DNA from: Deltaproteobacteria bacterium
GTDB lineage: Bacteria; Desulfobacterota; BSN033; UBA1163
Assembly: GCA_016875155.1 (NCBI GenBank)
Contig: VGSD01000195.1
Location: 1 to 5,891 of the forward strand
Direction: 5' to 3'
DNA: 5,891 nucleotides
In this document: one piece after another, positions 1 to 5,465 of the stretch
Layout of the letters: each line of letters starts with the position of its first letter
Position numbering within the stretch: position 1 is the stretch's first letter
Notes under the pieces: generated by a model
Database searches by the model: none
The model's input: only the letters and a program-made list of their open reading frames with translations
Told to the model about the DNA's origin: nothing
Made by a program: the position numbers and the translations under genes

Positions 1-11
1 TTAATATTCAC

Positions 12-40
12 TTGACAAGGAATTTGGGGTGTGTTAATAA
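12..40 (+). promoter_or_regulatory. Candidate sigma70-type promoter of the shikimate operon
   Basis: A perfect TTGACA -35 hexamer lies at 12-17. With 17-base spacing the -10 position (35-40) reads TAATAA, a mediocre match. A better hexamer, TAAAAT at 38-43, would need a 20-base spacer. Either choice puts the transcription start near 45-50, a few bases before the ribosome site of the leader peptide (AAAGGA, 53-58). No other promoter fits between the second terminator (ends 252) and the first enzyme gene (278), so transcription of the operon probably starts here. The -35 is seen directly; the -10 choice and start site are inferred. Confidence 0.6.
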
Positions 41-63
41 AATAAAAAATTAAAAGGACAGAG

Positions 64-159
64 ATGGATCAGCTTCGCCGTATTAATTATTGCAGTGGGT
101 TTTATTTTTATGGATATTTTTATGCCGGGATCTGCCCACTGCCTTATGCTGATCATTAA
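64..159 (+). CDS. Phe/Tyr-rich leader peptide of the shikimate operon (attenuation sensor)
   Basis: This is a 31-codon ORF, ATG at 64 and TAA at 157-159, with AAAGGA at 53-58 five bases before the start. Residues 13-20 read FYFYGYFY, so seven of eight consecutive codons (100-123) are Phe or Tyr. In total there are six Tyr (all TAT) and three Phe (all TTT) codons and no Trp. The peptide has no recognisable enzyme family. It resembles in design the leader peptides of amino-acid operons such as pheL, where translation rate, not the product, matters. Codons 100-123 lie in the loop of a hairpin formed by 92-99 and 135-142, and the ORF is followed by two terminators before the first biosynthetic gene. 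Inferred role: a ribosome short of charged tRNA-Phe or tRNA-Tyr stalls in this run and switches the downstream RNA fold. The ORF and its composition are seen directly; translation is not proven. Confidence 0.88.
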   Translation: MDQLRRINYCSGFYFYGYFYAGICPLPYADH

Positions 160-178
160 CAATTAAAAATTAATTAAG

Positions 179-214
179 GCCGTGGGTAGATCAAATTCTA
201 CCCACGGCTTTTTT
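179..214 (+). terminator. Intrinsic terminator 1 (attenuator 3:4 hairpin)
   Basis: A perfect 12-bp stem (179-190 with 197-208, GCCGTGGGTAGA on the left) encloses a 6-base loop and is followed by TTTTTT at 209-214. It can be extended outward by a G-U pair and two A-U pairs. It lies downstream of the leader peptide stop and upstream of aroA', and its left arm is the partner of the antiterminator. It could also be read as the end of an unseen upstream gene, but the arm complementarity with the leader ORF argues for attenuation. Confidence 0.9.
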
Positions 215-218
215 ATTT

Positions 219-252
219 AAGCCGGGGGAAAATTCTTCTCACGGCTTTTTTT
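219..252 (+). terminator. Intrinsic terminator 2, degenerate tandem copy of terminator 1
   Basis: Arms 219-230 and 236-247 pair at 11 of 12 positions (one G-A mismatch at 225/241 and one G-U at 227/239) around a 5-base loop. The 3' arm runs into a seven-T tract at 246-252. Bases 231-245 match 194-208 of the first terminator at 13 of 15 positions, which suggests a local duplication about 37 bases long. It ends 10 bases before the ribosome site of aroA' (GAGGAG, 263-268), leaving no room for a separate promoter. Confidence 0.75.
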
Positions 253-277
253 ATTTTTAACAGAGGAGACAAAGATC

Positions 278-1078
278 ATGATTGGCAAACAGATTCGAAT
301 CGATCGGATCATGGACAGGGATTCGGGGAAGACGGTGATCATCCCTATGGATCATGGGGTAACGATGGGGCCGATGCCCGGGTTGATCGACACGCGAGAG
401 ACAGTCGACGCTGTCGTTAGGGGTGGGGCAAATGCCGTTGTGATTCACAAAGGATTGGTTGAGGGAACCTACGGAAGGAACGGAAGGCAAGCAGGGTTGG
501 TCATTCATCTTTCTGCCAGCACGCGAATAGCTCCCGATCCAAATTCTAAGAATCTGGTATGCACTGTGGAGGAAGCCGTCAAGCTGGGAGCAGATGGGGT
601 GTCTGTGCACGTCAATCTTGGGGCCGAGGATGAGGGCATGATGGTGAGAGACCTGGGATCCATCGCAAGGGAAACCATGGAGTGGGGGATGCCGCTGTTA
701 GCGATGATGTATACGAGGGGAGCCAAAGTAGAGAGAGAATATGATGTGAAGATGGTAAAGCATGCTGCCCGTGTAGGAGCGGAATTGGGAGCAGATATCG
801 TCAAAGTTCCATATACCGGTTCTCCGGAGAGCTTCAGAGAGGTAGTGAAGGGCTGTTTTGTCCCGGTTGTGATTGCCGGGGGGGAGAAGATGGAAACCGA
901 CAGGGATATTCTCGACATGGTTAAAGGAGCTATGCTTGCTGGAGGATCTGGCGTTTCTATCGGAAGGAACGTCTTTCAGCACAGAACTCCCTGGGGAATG
1001 GTTCGGGCCATCTCAAAGATCGTTCATCATGGCATGACGGTCGAGGAAGCACTGACGGATTTGGAGGAGATAAGATGA
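278..1078 (+). CDS. aroA': 2-amino-3,7-dideoxy-D-threo-hept-6-ulosonate (ADH) synthase, AroA' type class I aldolase
   Basis: The 266-residue protein belongs to the DhnA/DeoC-like class I aldolases typified by Methanocaldococcus MJ0400. In that route it transfers a ketosugar-phosphate fragment onto L-aspartate semialdehyde, giving the precursor of 3-dehydroquinate without DAHP. Seen motifs: PMDHG with Asp25, MMYTRG with Tyr145, and ADIVKVPYTG with the Schiff-base Lys176. All three sit at a constant offset of 8 from MJ0400 Asp33, Tyr153 and Lys184 (numbering from memory). GGEKMETD (about 202-209) and GVSIGRNVFQH near 230-240 are the usual phosphate-binding end of this TIM barrel. Start ATG 278 has GAGGAG at 263-268 and gives the usual N-terminus. 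It is the first enzyme gene after the attenuator, and its stop overlaps the next start as ATGA. A fructose-bisphosphate aldolase of the same fold is possible but unlikely next to aroB'. Confidence 0.9.
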   Translation: MIGKQIRIDRIMDRDSGKTVIIPMDHGVTMGPMPGLIDTRETVDAVVRGGANAVVIHKGLVEGTYGRNGRQAGLVIHLSASTRIAPDPNSKNLVCTVEEAVKLGADGVSVHVNLGAEDEGMMVRDLGSIARETMEWGMPLLAMMYTRGAKVEREYDVKMVKHAARVGAELGADIVKVPYTGSPESFREVVKGCFVPVVIAGGEKMETDRDILDMVKGAMLAGGSGVSIGRNVFQHRTPWGMVRAISKIVHHGMTVEEALTDLEEIR

Positions 1079-2067
1079 AGAAAGTTTGGGTGAAGATCAT
1101 TCCTTGGAGAACGGAGTTAGCCCAGGCGGCTATGGAAAACGGGGCCGATGCCCTCTGGGTTGAGCCTGGGAAATCGATCGAGGTGAAGAAAATGGGCCTC
1201 ATCCAGACCGTGGCTGAAGATGGAGACCTGAAGTTGGGTCAGGATGTGGTTGAAAGAGAGATCCATGGAAAGAAAGAAGAGGAGGAGATCATCGCTCTGA
1301 GCCTTTCAAAGAAAGTAGTGGTGAGCAATGGAGGCTGGAAGATCATCCCTCTGGAAAATTTATTGAGCAGGGCGAACAACATATTCGTGGAAATTGATCA
1401 CCTTCAGGAAGGGGAAACCGCCATTGGCATTCTTGAGAAAGGGGTAGATGGAGTTGTCATCAACAATTCCGACCCAAAGGCGGTAAAGGAAATCACCCAA
1501 TCTCTGAAACGAAAGGCCCCCCAATTCGAGCTCCTCACGGCTAAGGTGAAACGGGCGGAACCTCTTGGGCTGGGGGACAGGGTCTGTGTGGACACCTGTT
1601 CCTCAATGAACATTGGCGAGGGAATGCTGGTGGGAAACAGCAGCCAGGCGCTCTTCCTCATCCATTCCGAGTGCGTTGAAAACCCTTTTGTGAACCTCAG
1701 GCCCTTCCGGGTCAATGCAGGGCCTCTTCATTCCTATATTCTTTCAACAGATGGACAGACGAAATATCTATCGGAGATCCGTTCCGGCGATCGGGTTCTT
1801 ATTGTAAATTTCGAAGGAAAGAGTTTTCCTGCGGTTGTGGGGAGGGCCAAGATTGAGAGGCGTCCTTTAGTTCTGGTAGAGGCTGAGGAGAGTGGCCAGG
1901 CCATCTCAGTCATCCTGCAGAATGCGGAAACGATCAGGCTCACACAACCCCGTGGTAAAGCAATATCACTGGTGGATCTGAAGTCGGGAAGCGAGGTTCT
2001 GGTCTATCGTGAAAAGAGAGGGAGACATTTTGGGGTTCAGATTGAGGAGACAATTCTTGAAAGGTGA
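1075..2067 (+). CDS. aroB': 3-dehydroquinate synthase II (AroB' type)
   Basis: The 330-residue protein is a member of the archaeal-type dehydroquinate synthase family (Pfam DHQS), unrelated to the classical AroB. It performs NAD-dependent oxidative deamination and cyclisation of the AroA' product to 3-dehydroquinate. The clearest signature is the block at residues 168-190, DRVCVDTCSSMNIGEGMLVG then NSS. It is followed by SECVENPFVNLRPFRVNAG near 199-217 and the HSYIL/TKYLSE region typical of the C-terminal half. Length is close to the usual 320-380. The start ATG 1075 overlaps the aroA' stop by four bases and has GGAGG at 1063-1067, so the pair is probably translationally coupled. Family assignment is firm; the reaction is known from Methanocaldococcus and inferred here. 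Confidence 0.93.
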   Translation: MKKVWVKIIPWRTELAQAAMENGADALWVEPGKSIEVKKMGLIQTVAEDGDLKLGQDVVEREIHGKKEEEEIIALSLSKKVVVSNGGWKIIPLENLLSRANNIFVEIDHLQEGETAIGILEKGVDGVVINNSDPKAVKEITQSLKRKAPQFELLTAKVKRAEPLGLGDRVCVDTCSSMNIGEGMLVGNSSQALFLIHSECVENPFVNLRPFRVNAGPLHSYILSTDGQTKYLSEIRSGDRVLIVNFEGKSFPAVVGRAKIERRPLVLVEAEESGQAISVILQNAETIRLTQPRGKAISLVDLKSGSEVLVYREKRGRHFGVQIEETILER

Positions 2068-2071
2068 GAAG

Positions 2072-2743
2072 ATGGGAAAGATCTGCGTCCCGATTGCGGA
2101 AAGAACTCTCCACGGAGCTTCGAGGGCGATTGAAGAAGCCAGAGAAATGGCGGACCTGATTGAATTAAGGGTGGATTATTTGAAGAAACCGGTGCTGAAG
2201 CATCTTCTAAAAAAAGGAGGTCCCCCTTTTATTATCACAAACCGCAGAAGGGTGGAAGGAGGGAAGCATCGCGGCACTGAGGAAGAACGACTCGGGGTAC
2301 TTAAAGAGGCTATCGACCTTGAAGCCGAATATGTGGACATAGAAGTGAGAAGCGACAGGTCAGCGATCCTAAATTTATTGGCCGGCAGAAAAGAGACAAA
2401 AATTATTCTCTCCTTTCACGATTTTGAGCGAACCCCCTCTCGAAAGTCTCTGAAAAGCACTTTTGACCAGATGGCCCAACTGGAAGCTGATCTAATCAAA
2501 ATCGTGACTCTTGCCCGTTCCTGGGAAGATAATTTTAGTATCCTCTCTCTCCTCTCTTATGCAAAAGAGAAAAAAAAGGAGATCATCGCTTTCTGCATGG
2601 GAGAGAAAGGGAAGATGAGCCGGATCTTTTCTCCACTGATGGGCGGGGCCTGGACGTACGCTTCGTTGACGTCTGAAGGAGCTTCCGCCCCCGGACAATT
2701 GCCAGTCGAAGAGATCAGGGAGATCTATAAGAGGTTGAGATGA
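2072..2743 (+). CDS. aroD: 3-dehydroquinate dehydratase, type I
   Basis: It converts 3-dehydroquinate to 3-dehydroshikimate through a Schiff base. The 223-residue protein shows the type I catalytic set: Glu91 in YVDIEV, His116 in SFHDFERTPS and the Schiff-base Lys143 in ADLIKIV. Arg184 in MSR, and Ser205 and Gln209 in SAPGQ, match the substrate-binding residues of the Salmonella enzyme (E86, H143, K170, R213, S232, Q236, from memory). I chose ATG 2072 because it gives the normal MGKICVPI start. It sits 4 bases after the aroB' stop, with AAGGTGA (2061-2067) as ribosome site; the aroB' TGA is embedded in that site. The in-frame ATG at 2009 would add 21 residues unlike the family and overlap aroB' by 59 bases. 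Type I, not the type II dodecameric enzyme. Confidence 0.94.
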   Translation: MGKICVPIAERTLHGASRAIEEAREMADLIELRVDYLKKPVLKHLLKKGGPPFIITNRRRVEGGKHRGTEEERLGVLKEAIDLEAEYVDIEVRSDRSAILNLLAGRKETKIILSFHDFERTPSRKSLKSTFDQMAQLEADLIKIVTLARSWEDNFSILSLLSYAKEKKKEIIAFCMGEKGKMSRIFSPLMGGAWTYASLTSEGASAPGQLPVEEIREIYKRLR

Positions 2744-3564
2744 TCGATGCCAAGACCCAACTCTATGGCCTCATCGGGAATCCAGTGCGCCATAGCCTGA
2801 GCCCAATCATCCATAACAGCGCTTTCCGGGAGATGGGGCTCAATGCAATCTATTTAGCATTCGAGGTGAAGAATCTCAGGGCGGCTCTGGAGGGAATCAA
2901 GGGATCTGGAATCAGGGGGGTGAGCGTCACCATCCCCTTTAAAAGAGAGGCCATCCCCTTTCTGGATGAGATCGAGGCCGTGGCAGAGAGGATCCGGGCC
3001 ATCAATACCATTGCGAACCAGAGCGGGAAGCTGGTTGGCTATAATACCGATTGGTCCGGAGCCTTAATGGCGCTAGAAGGAAGGATCGACTTGAAAGATA
3101 GAAGGGTGCTTCTCATTGGAGCCGGAGGGGCAGCGCGAGCTATCGGTTTTGGGTTGAAGGAGAAAGGGGCTGAAATTTTCATTTCAAACCGATCGCCTGA
3201 AAGGGGCAAACAGTTGGCTCAGGAGTTAAGAGGAGACTTCCGACCCTCCATCCATGGGCTGGGAGTGGATGTTATCATCAATGCCACCTCCATAGGGATG
3301 CATCCTCAACCCGAAGCGACTCCCTTTTCAGAGGAATTGCTGAAGGAGGGGATGCTTGTCATGGATATTGTCTATCAGCCCCTCGAGACAAGGCTCTTAA
3401 GAGCAGCAAACAAGAGGGGCTGCCTTACGATCAATGGCCTGGAGATGCTTCTCTATCAAGCTATTTTGCAGATTGAGATATGGACAGGGAGGAGGCCCGA
3501 TGCCCTGAGCATCAGAGAATACCTTCGGCGGGCGGTGTCCCCCGTGGGGGAGAAAAATGATTGA
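2740..3564 (+). CDS. aroE: Shikimate dehydrogenase (NADP-dependent)
   Basis: It reduces 3-dehydroshikimate to shikimate. The 274-residue length is standard. Substrate-binding residues are visible: Ser19 and Ser21 in RHSLSP, the catalytic Lys68 in VTIPFK, Asn89 in INTI, and Asp104 in GYNTDWSG. The Rossmann loop is GAGGAARA (127-134). The NRS motif (150-152) followed by Arg155 is the usual sign of NADP rather than NAD preference. The C-terminal DIVYQPLETRLL and GLEMLLYQA blocks, with Gln240, complete the family pattern. The start overlaps the aroD stop as ATGA, with GAGG at 2731-2734. The stop overlaps aroA by 8 bases. Nothing is truncated. Confidence 0.96.
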   Translation: MIDAKTQLYGLIGNPVRHSLSPIIHNSAFREMGLNAIYLAFEVKNLRAALEGIKGSGIRGVSVTIPFKREAIPFLDEIEAVAERIRAINTIANQSGKLVGYNTDWSGALMALEGRIDLKDRRVLLIGAGGAARAIGFGLKEKGAEIFISNRSPERGKQLAQELRGDFRPSIHGLGVDVIINATSIGMHPQPEATPFSEELLKEGMLVMDIVYQPLETRLLRAANKRGCLTINGLEMLLYQAILQIEIWTGRRPDALSIREYLRRAVSPVGEKND

Positions 3565-4816
3565 GATAAAACCTCTTCATCATTGTGACGCCCAAGTTTC
3601 AATCCCCGGATCGAAGAGCCATACCCATCGGGCCATCATTATCTCCTCCCTGGCTGGCGGGGAGTCTCTCCTCCTAAGTCCTCTTCAATGTGAGGATACA
3701 GAGCATACCATTGAATCACTCCGGAGGTTTGGAGTATCGATCTTCTGGGAAGGAGATACGGTTCGGGTTCTGGGAAGCGGAGGAAGGTTCGATGGAGGGA
3801 ATAGAGAGGTCTATGTGGGAAACTCCGGCACGTCGATGAGATTTTTAACAGCCCTTTCCGCTTTGAGAAAAGGACGCACCCTTCTGAACGGAAATGAGAG
3901 GATGAGACAGCGACCTATTGGGGAATTACTGAGAGGATTGGAGACCTTAGGGGTCAAGGCCTATTCCAGAGGAGAAGACGGCTATCCTCCAGTGGTTGTC
4001 GAATCCACTGGCTTGGAAGGAGGTTACTTAAAGGTCAGCGGAGAGGAGAGCAGTCAATACCTATCAGGCCTTTTGATCATTTCTCCCTATGCAAGCAAAG
4101 ATGTTCGACTGGAAGTGGTGGGGAACTTGGTCTCCCGGTCCTATATCGATATCACTCTCAGTGTGATGGCCGCCTTCGGGGTGGATGTGGAGCGAGAAGG
4201 AGATCGCTCTTTCTTCGTGAAGGCAGGGCAACAGTATCGACCACAGATGTATCGAATCGAAGGAGATGCCTCCAGTGCCTCCTATTTCTTTTTGGCCGCT
4301 GCTCTCACAGGAGGAAAGGTTAGAGTTGAAAATTTCAATCCGGATTCCATCCAGGGGGATACGGCCTTCCTCGATATCTTAACGAGGATGGGATGCGAGG
4401 TCCTGAGGGGAGAAAGGTGGGCCGAGGTCAGAGGAAAAGATCTTTACGGAATCGAGATGGATATGGGAGGAATACCGGATCTGGTTCCAACCGTTGCGAT
4501 CGCAGCGGCTTTTGCTCATGGAAAAACCGTCCTCAGGAACATCAATCATCTCCGCTTCAAGGAGTCCGATCGCATTAAGACTCCTGCCATCGAGTTAGGA
4601 AAGATGGGCATTCGGACGGAGGAGAGAGAGGATTCTTTGAAGATCGAAGGTGGGAGGCCTCACGGGGCGGAGATTGAGACTTACCATGATCACCGGTTGG
4701 CCATGAGTTTTGCAATCGCCGGGCTGGTTGTTCCCGGGGTAAAGATCAAAGGAGAAGAGTGCGTTAATAAATCTTTTCCGGATTTTTGGAAAATGTTTGG
4801 AAGGCTTTACCCATGA
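3557..4816 (+). CDS. aroA: 3-phosphoshikimate 1-carboxyvinyltransferase (EPSP synthase)
   Basis: It adds the enolpyruvyl group of phosphoenolpyruvate to shikimate 3-phosphate. The 419-residue protein is full length with both domains. Seen motifs: PGSKSHTHR with Lys20 and Ser21, GNSGTSMR (88-95), RQRPIGELL with Arg119, SSQ at 165-167, GDASSASYF near 236-244, Asp308 in IPDLVP, KESDRIK with Glu336, HDHRLAM at 377-383, and NKSFPDFW with Lys405. Against the E. coli loop NAGTAMRP this reads NSGTSMRF: the Gly is kept and Phe96 takes the place of Pro101. That form is common in archaeal and other divergent members, so it implies nothing by itself. ATG 3557 lies inside the aroE end with GGGGGAG just upstream, and the stop overlaps aroK as ATGA. 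Confidence 0.96.
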   Translation: MIEIKPLHHCDAQVSIPGSKSHTHRAIIISSLAGGESLLLSPLQCEDTEHTIESLRRFGVSIFWEGDTVRVLGSGGRFDGGNREVYVGNSGTSMRFLTALSALRKGRTLLNGNERMRQRPIGELLRGLETLGVKAYSRGEDGYPPVVVESTGLEGGYLKVSGEESSQYLSGLLIISPYASKDVRLEVVGNLVSRSYIDITLSVMAAFGVDVEREGDRSFFVKAGQQYRPQMYRIEGDASSASYFFLAAALTGGKVRVENFNPDSIQGDTAFLDILTRMGCEVLRGERWAEVRGKDLYGIEMDMGGIPDLVPTVAIAAAFAHGKTVLRNINHLRFKESDRIKTPAIELGKMGIRTEEREDSLKIEGGRPHGAEIETYHDHRLAMSFAIAGLVVPGVKIKGEECVNKSFPDFWKMFGRLYP

Positions 4817-5397
4817 ACCTCGTCTTGATCGGATGTCGGGCTGCGGGTAAAACCACTGTGGGCAGAAGATTATCCGCCTCCTTGCGGAAGGCTTTTGTGG
4901 ATACCGATGATCTGATCGAAGAACGACAGGGCATTCCTATCGGAGATATTGTAAAGATCCATGGATGGGACTACTTCAGGACTATCGAGAGAAAAATCAT
5001 TTCAGAAATTTCAAACGAAGACGATCTGATCATTGCTGCTGGTGGAGGTGCAGTCCTCGATCCTGAGAACGTCCAGGCCTTAAAAAGAAATGGGGTCATC
5101 ATCTGGCTCAAGGCCGATACTCAGACTCTTCTTCAGCGAATGGCCAATGACCCTCGCACGATTACAGGAAGACCCAGTTTGACAGGGAAGGGGACCCTCA
5201 AAGAGTTCGAGGAGGTGCTGATCCAACGGGAGCCGCTTTATGAGATGGCTTCGGATGTCCAGGTCAATACCTCGCAGTTGGATATGGATGGAGTGGTCAG
5301 TGAGATTCTATCCGTCTTTACCCCGTTAGAAAGCCCCACTGATTGCCCCGTGCGAAGCTCAGCTTTTATCGGGGCTTGCAGCGGGGATGAGTTTTGA
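4813..5397 (+). CDS. aroK: Shikimate kinase with an atypical C-terminal tail
   Basis: It phosphorylates shikimate with ATP. The core is complete: Walker A GCRAAGKTT (7-15), shikimate-binding Asp32 in VDTDDLIE and Arg56 in FRTIE, AGGGAV (76-81), LID Arg120 in GRPSL, and Arg139 in QREPLYE. It is the bacterial NMP-kinase-like type, not the archaeal GHMP type. I start it at ATG 4813, which overlaps the aroA stop as ATGA, has GGAAGG at 4799-4804 and gives the normal MNLVLIG. An in-frame ATG at 4786 would prepend 9 residues. The family normally ends near residue 170-175. Here residues 170-194 (25 residues from TPLESP to GDEF) are encoded by a palindromic segment that looks inserted (5321-5435). The original gene probably ended with IEGW and TGA at 5451-5453. 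Activity is probably kept because all known catalytic residues precede the tail. Confidence 0.93.
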   Translation: MNLVLIGCRAAGKTTVGRRLSASLRKAFVDTDDLIEERQGIPIGDIVKIHGWDYFRTIERKIISEISNEDDLIIAAGGGAVLDPENVQALKRNGVIIWLKADTQTLLQRMANDPRTITGRPSLTGKGTLKEFEEVLIQREPLYEMASDVQVNTSQLDMDGVVSEILSVFTPLESPTDCPVRSSAFIGACSGDEF

Positions 5398-5435
5398 GCC
5401 AATCCCGTTGGAGTGCCTAAAGCACTCTAACGGGG
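5321..5435. repeat. Candidate 115-bp MITE-like palindromic insertion at the 3' end of aroK
   Basis: The ends are perfect inverted repeats: CCCCGTTAGA at 5321-5330 and TCTAACGGGG at 5426-5435. They are flanked by TTTA at 5317-5320 and 5436-5439, a possible 4-base target duplication. Inside are further pairings: AAGCCCC (5331-5337) with GGGGCTT (5371-5377), the small palindrome AAGCTCAGCTT (5355-5365), and the strong hairpin 5401-5437. It has no coding capacity of its own, but its first 77 bases are read as the aroK tail. Removing it with one TTTA copy (5321-5439, 119 bases) restores a 173-codon aroK ending 9 bases before aroC. The repeats are seen; mobility is inferred, and other copies cannot be searched here. 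Confidence 0.55.
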
Positions 5436-5437
5436 TT
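5401..5437 (+). terminator. Strong hairpin between aroK and aroC, weak as a terminator
   Basis: Bases 5404-5416 pair with 5422-5434 over 13 positions (one G-U at 5410/5428) around a CTAAA loop. An outer U-G and two A-U pairs extend it to 5401 and 5437. Only three T follow before ATAG, so it lacks the U-tract of a good intrinsic terminator and the operon probably continues into aroC. It may cause pausing, partial termination or protection of the upstream mRNA. It forms the right part of the putative inserted element. Confidence 0.6.
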
Positions 5438-5448
5438 TATAGAAGGGT

Positions 5449-5465
5449 GGTGAGAACTTAAATTG
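5449..5465 (+). promoter_or_regulatory. Ribosome site and TTG start of aroC
   Basis: GGTGA at 5449-5453 lies 9 bases before TTG 5463-5465. The in-frame codons upstream are AAA, CTT, GAA and then a TGA stop at 5451-5453, with no ATG or GTG in between. The TTG is therefore the only start that keeps the conserved N-terminus of the chorismate synthase. The layout echoes the aroB'-aroD junction, where a TGA is also embedded in a GGTGA ribosome site. Confidence 0.8.

Larger units (their letters stand above)
92..252 (+). promoter_or_regulatory. Transcription attenuator with alternative hairpins, Phe/Tyr responsive
   Basis: Four arms form the classic switch. Arm 1 (92-99, GCAGTGGG) is the exact reverse complement of part of arm 2 (135-142, CCCACTGC). 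Arm 2 taken as 131-143 pairs with arm 3 (178-190) over 13 positions, with one G-U pair (134/187) and one mismatch (140/181). Arm 3 (179-190) pairs perfectly over 12 bases with arm 4 (197-208), followed by six T. Thus 1:2 plus 3:4 gives termination and 2:3 gives antitermination. A ribosome stalled early in the Phe/Tyr run (from 100) would cover arm 1 and leave arm 2 free to capture arm 3. A ribosome that passes lets 1:2 reform, freeing arm 3 for the terminator. The pairings are read from the sequence; the mechanism is inferred by analogy with the trp, phe and his leaders. Confidence 0.85.

Noticed and set aside
41..177. AAAAATTAA occurs at 45-53 and again at 165-173 in AT-rich spacers.
   Set aside because: Nine bases of pure A and T in AT-rich leader DNA are expected by chance; there is no longer repeat around them.
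179..252. Reading the two hairpins as terminators of an unseen upstream gene.
   Set aside because: The only ORF just upstream is the Phe/Tyr-rich leader, its coding region is complementary to the terminator arm, and no promoter fits between 252 and aroA' at 278.
40..277. A T-box or metabolite riboswitch as the operon regulator.
   Set aside because: I see no T-box AGGGTGG-ACC type motif or known riboswitch core, and the leader ORF plus simple alternative stems explain the region better.
257..1943. Several open frames on the minus strand (for example 505-918 and 1404-1715) opposite aroA' and aroB'.
   Set aside because: They lie fully antisense to well-identified genes, match no family I recognise and have no operon context. 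They are by-products of codon composition.
2009..2071. A 21-codon upstream extension of aroD starting at ATG 2009.
   Set aside because: It overlaps the end of aroB' by 59 bases, encodes residues not seen in type I dehydroquinases, and ATG 2072 has the better ribosome site and the family-typical start MGKICVPI.
4393..4578. A short plus-strand open frame inside aroA.
   Set aside because: It lies in another frame of the EPSP synthase gene, which is intact and conserved there, and its Arg/Gly/Ser-rich product has no family signature.
4786..4812. A 9-codon upstream extension of aroK starting at ATG 4786.
   Set aside because: ATG 4813 gives the standard MNLVLIG beta strand before the Walker A loop, forms an ATGA overlap with aroA and has GGAAGG at a proper distance.
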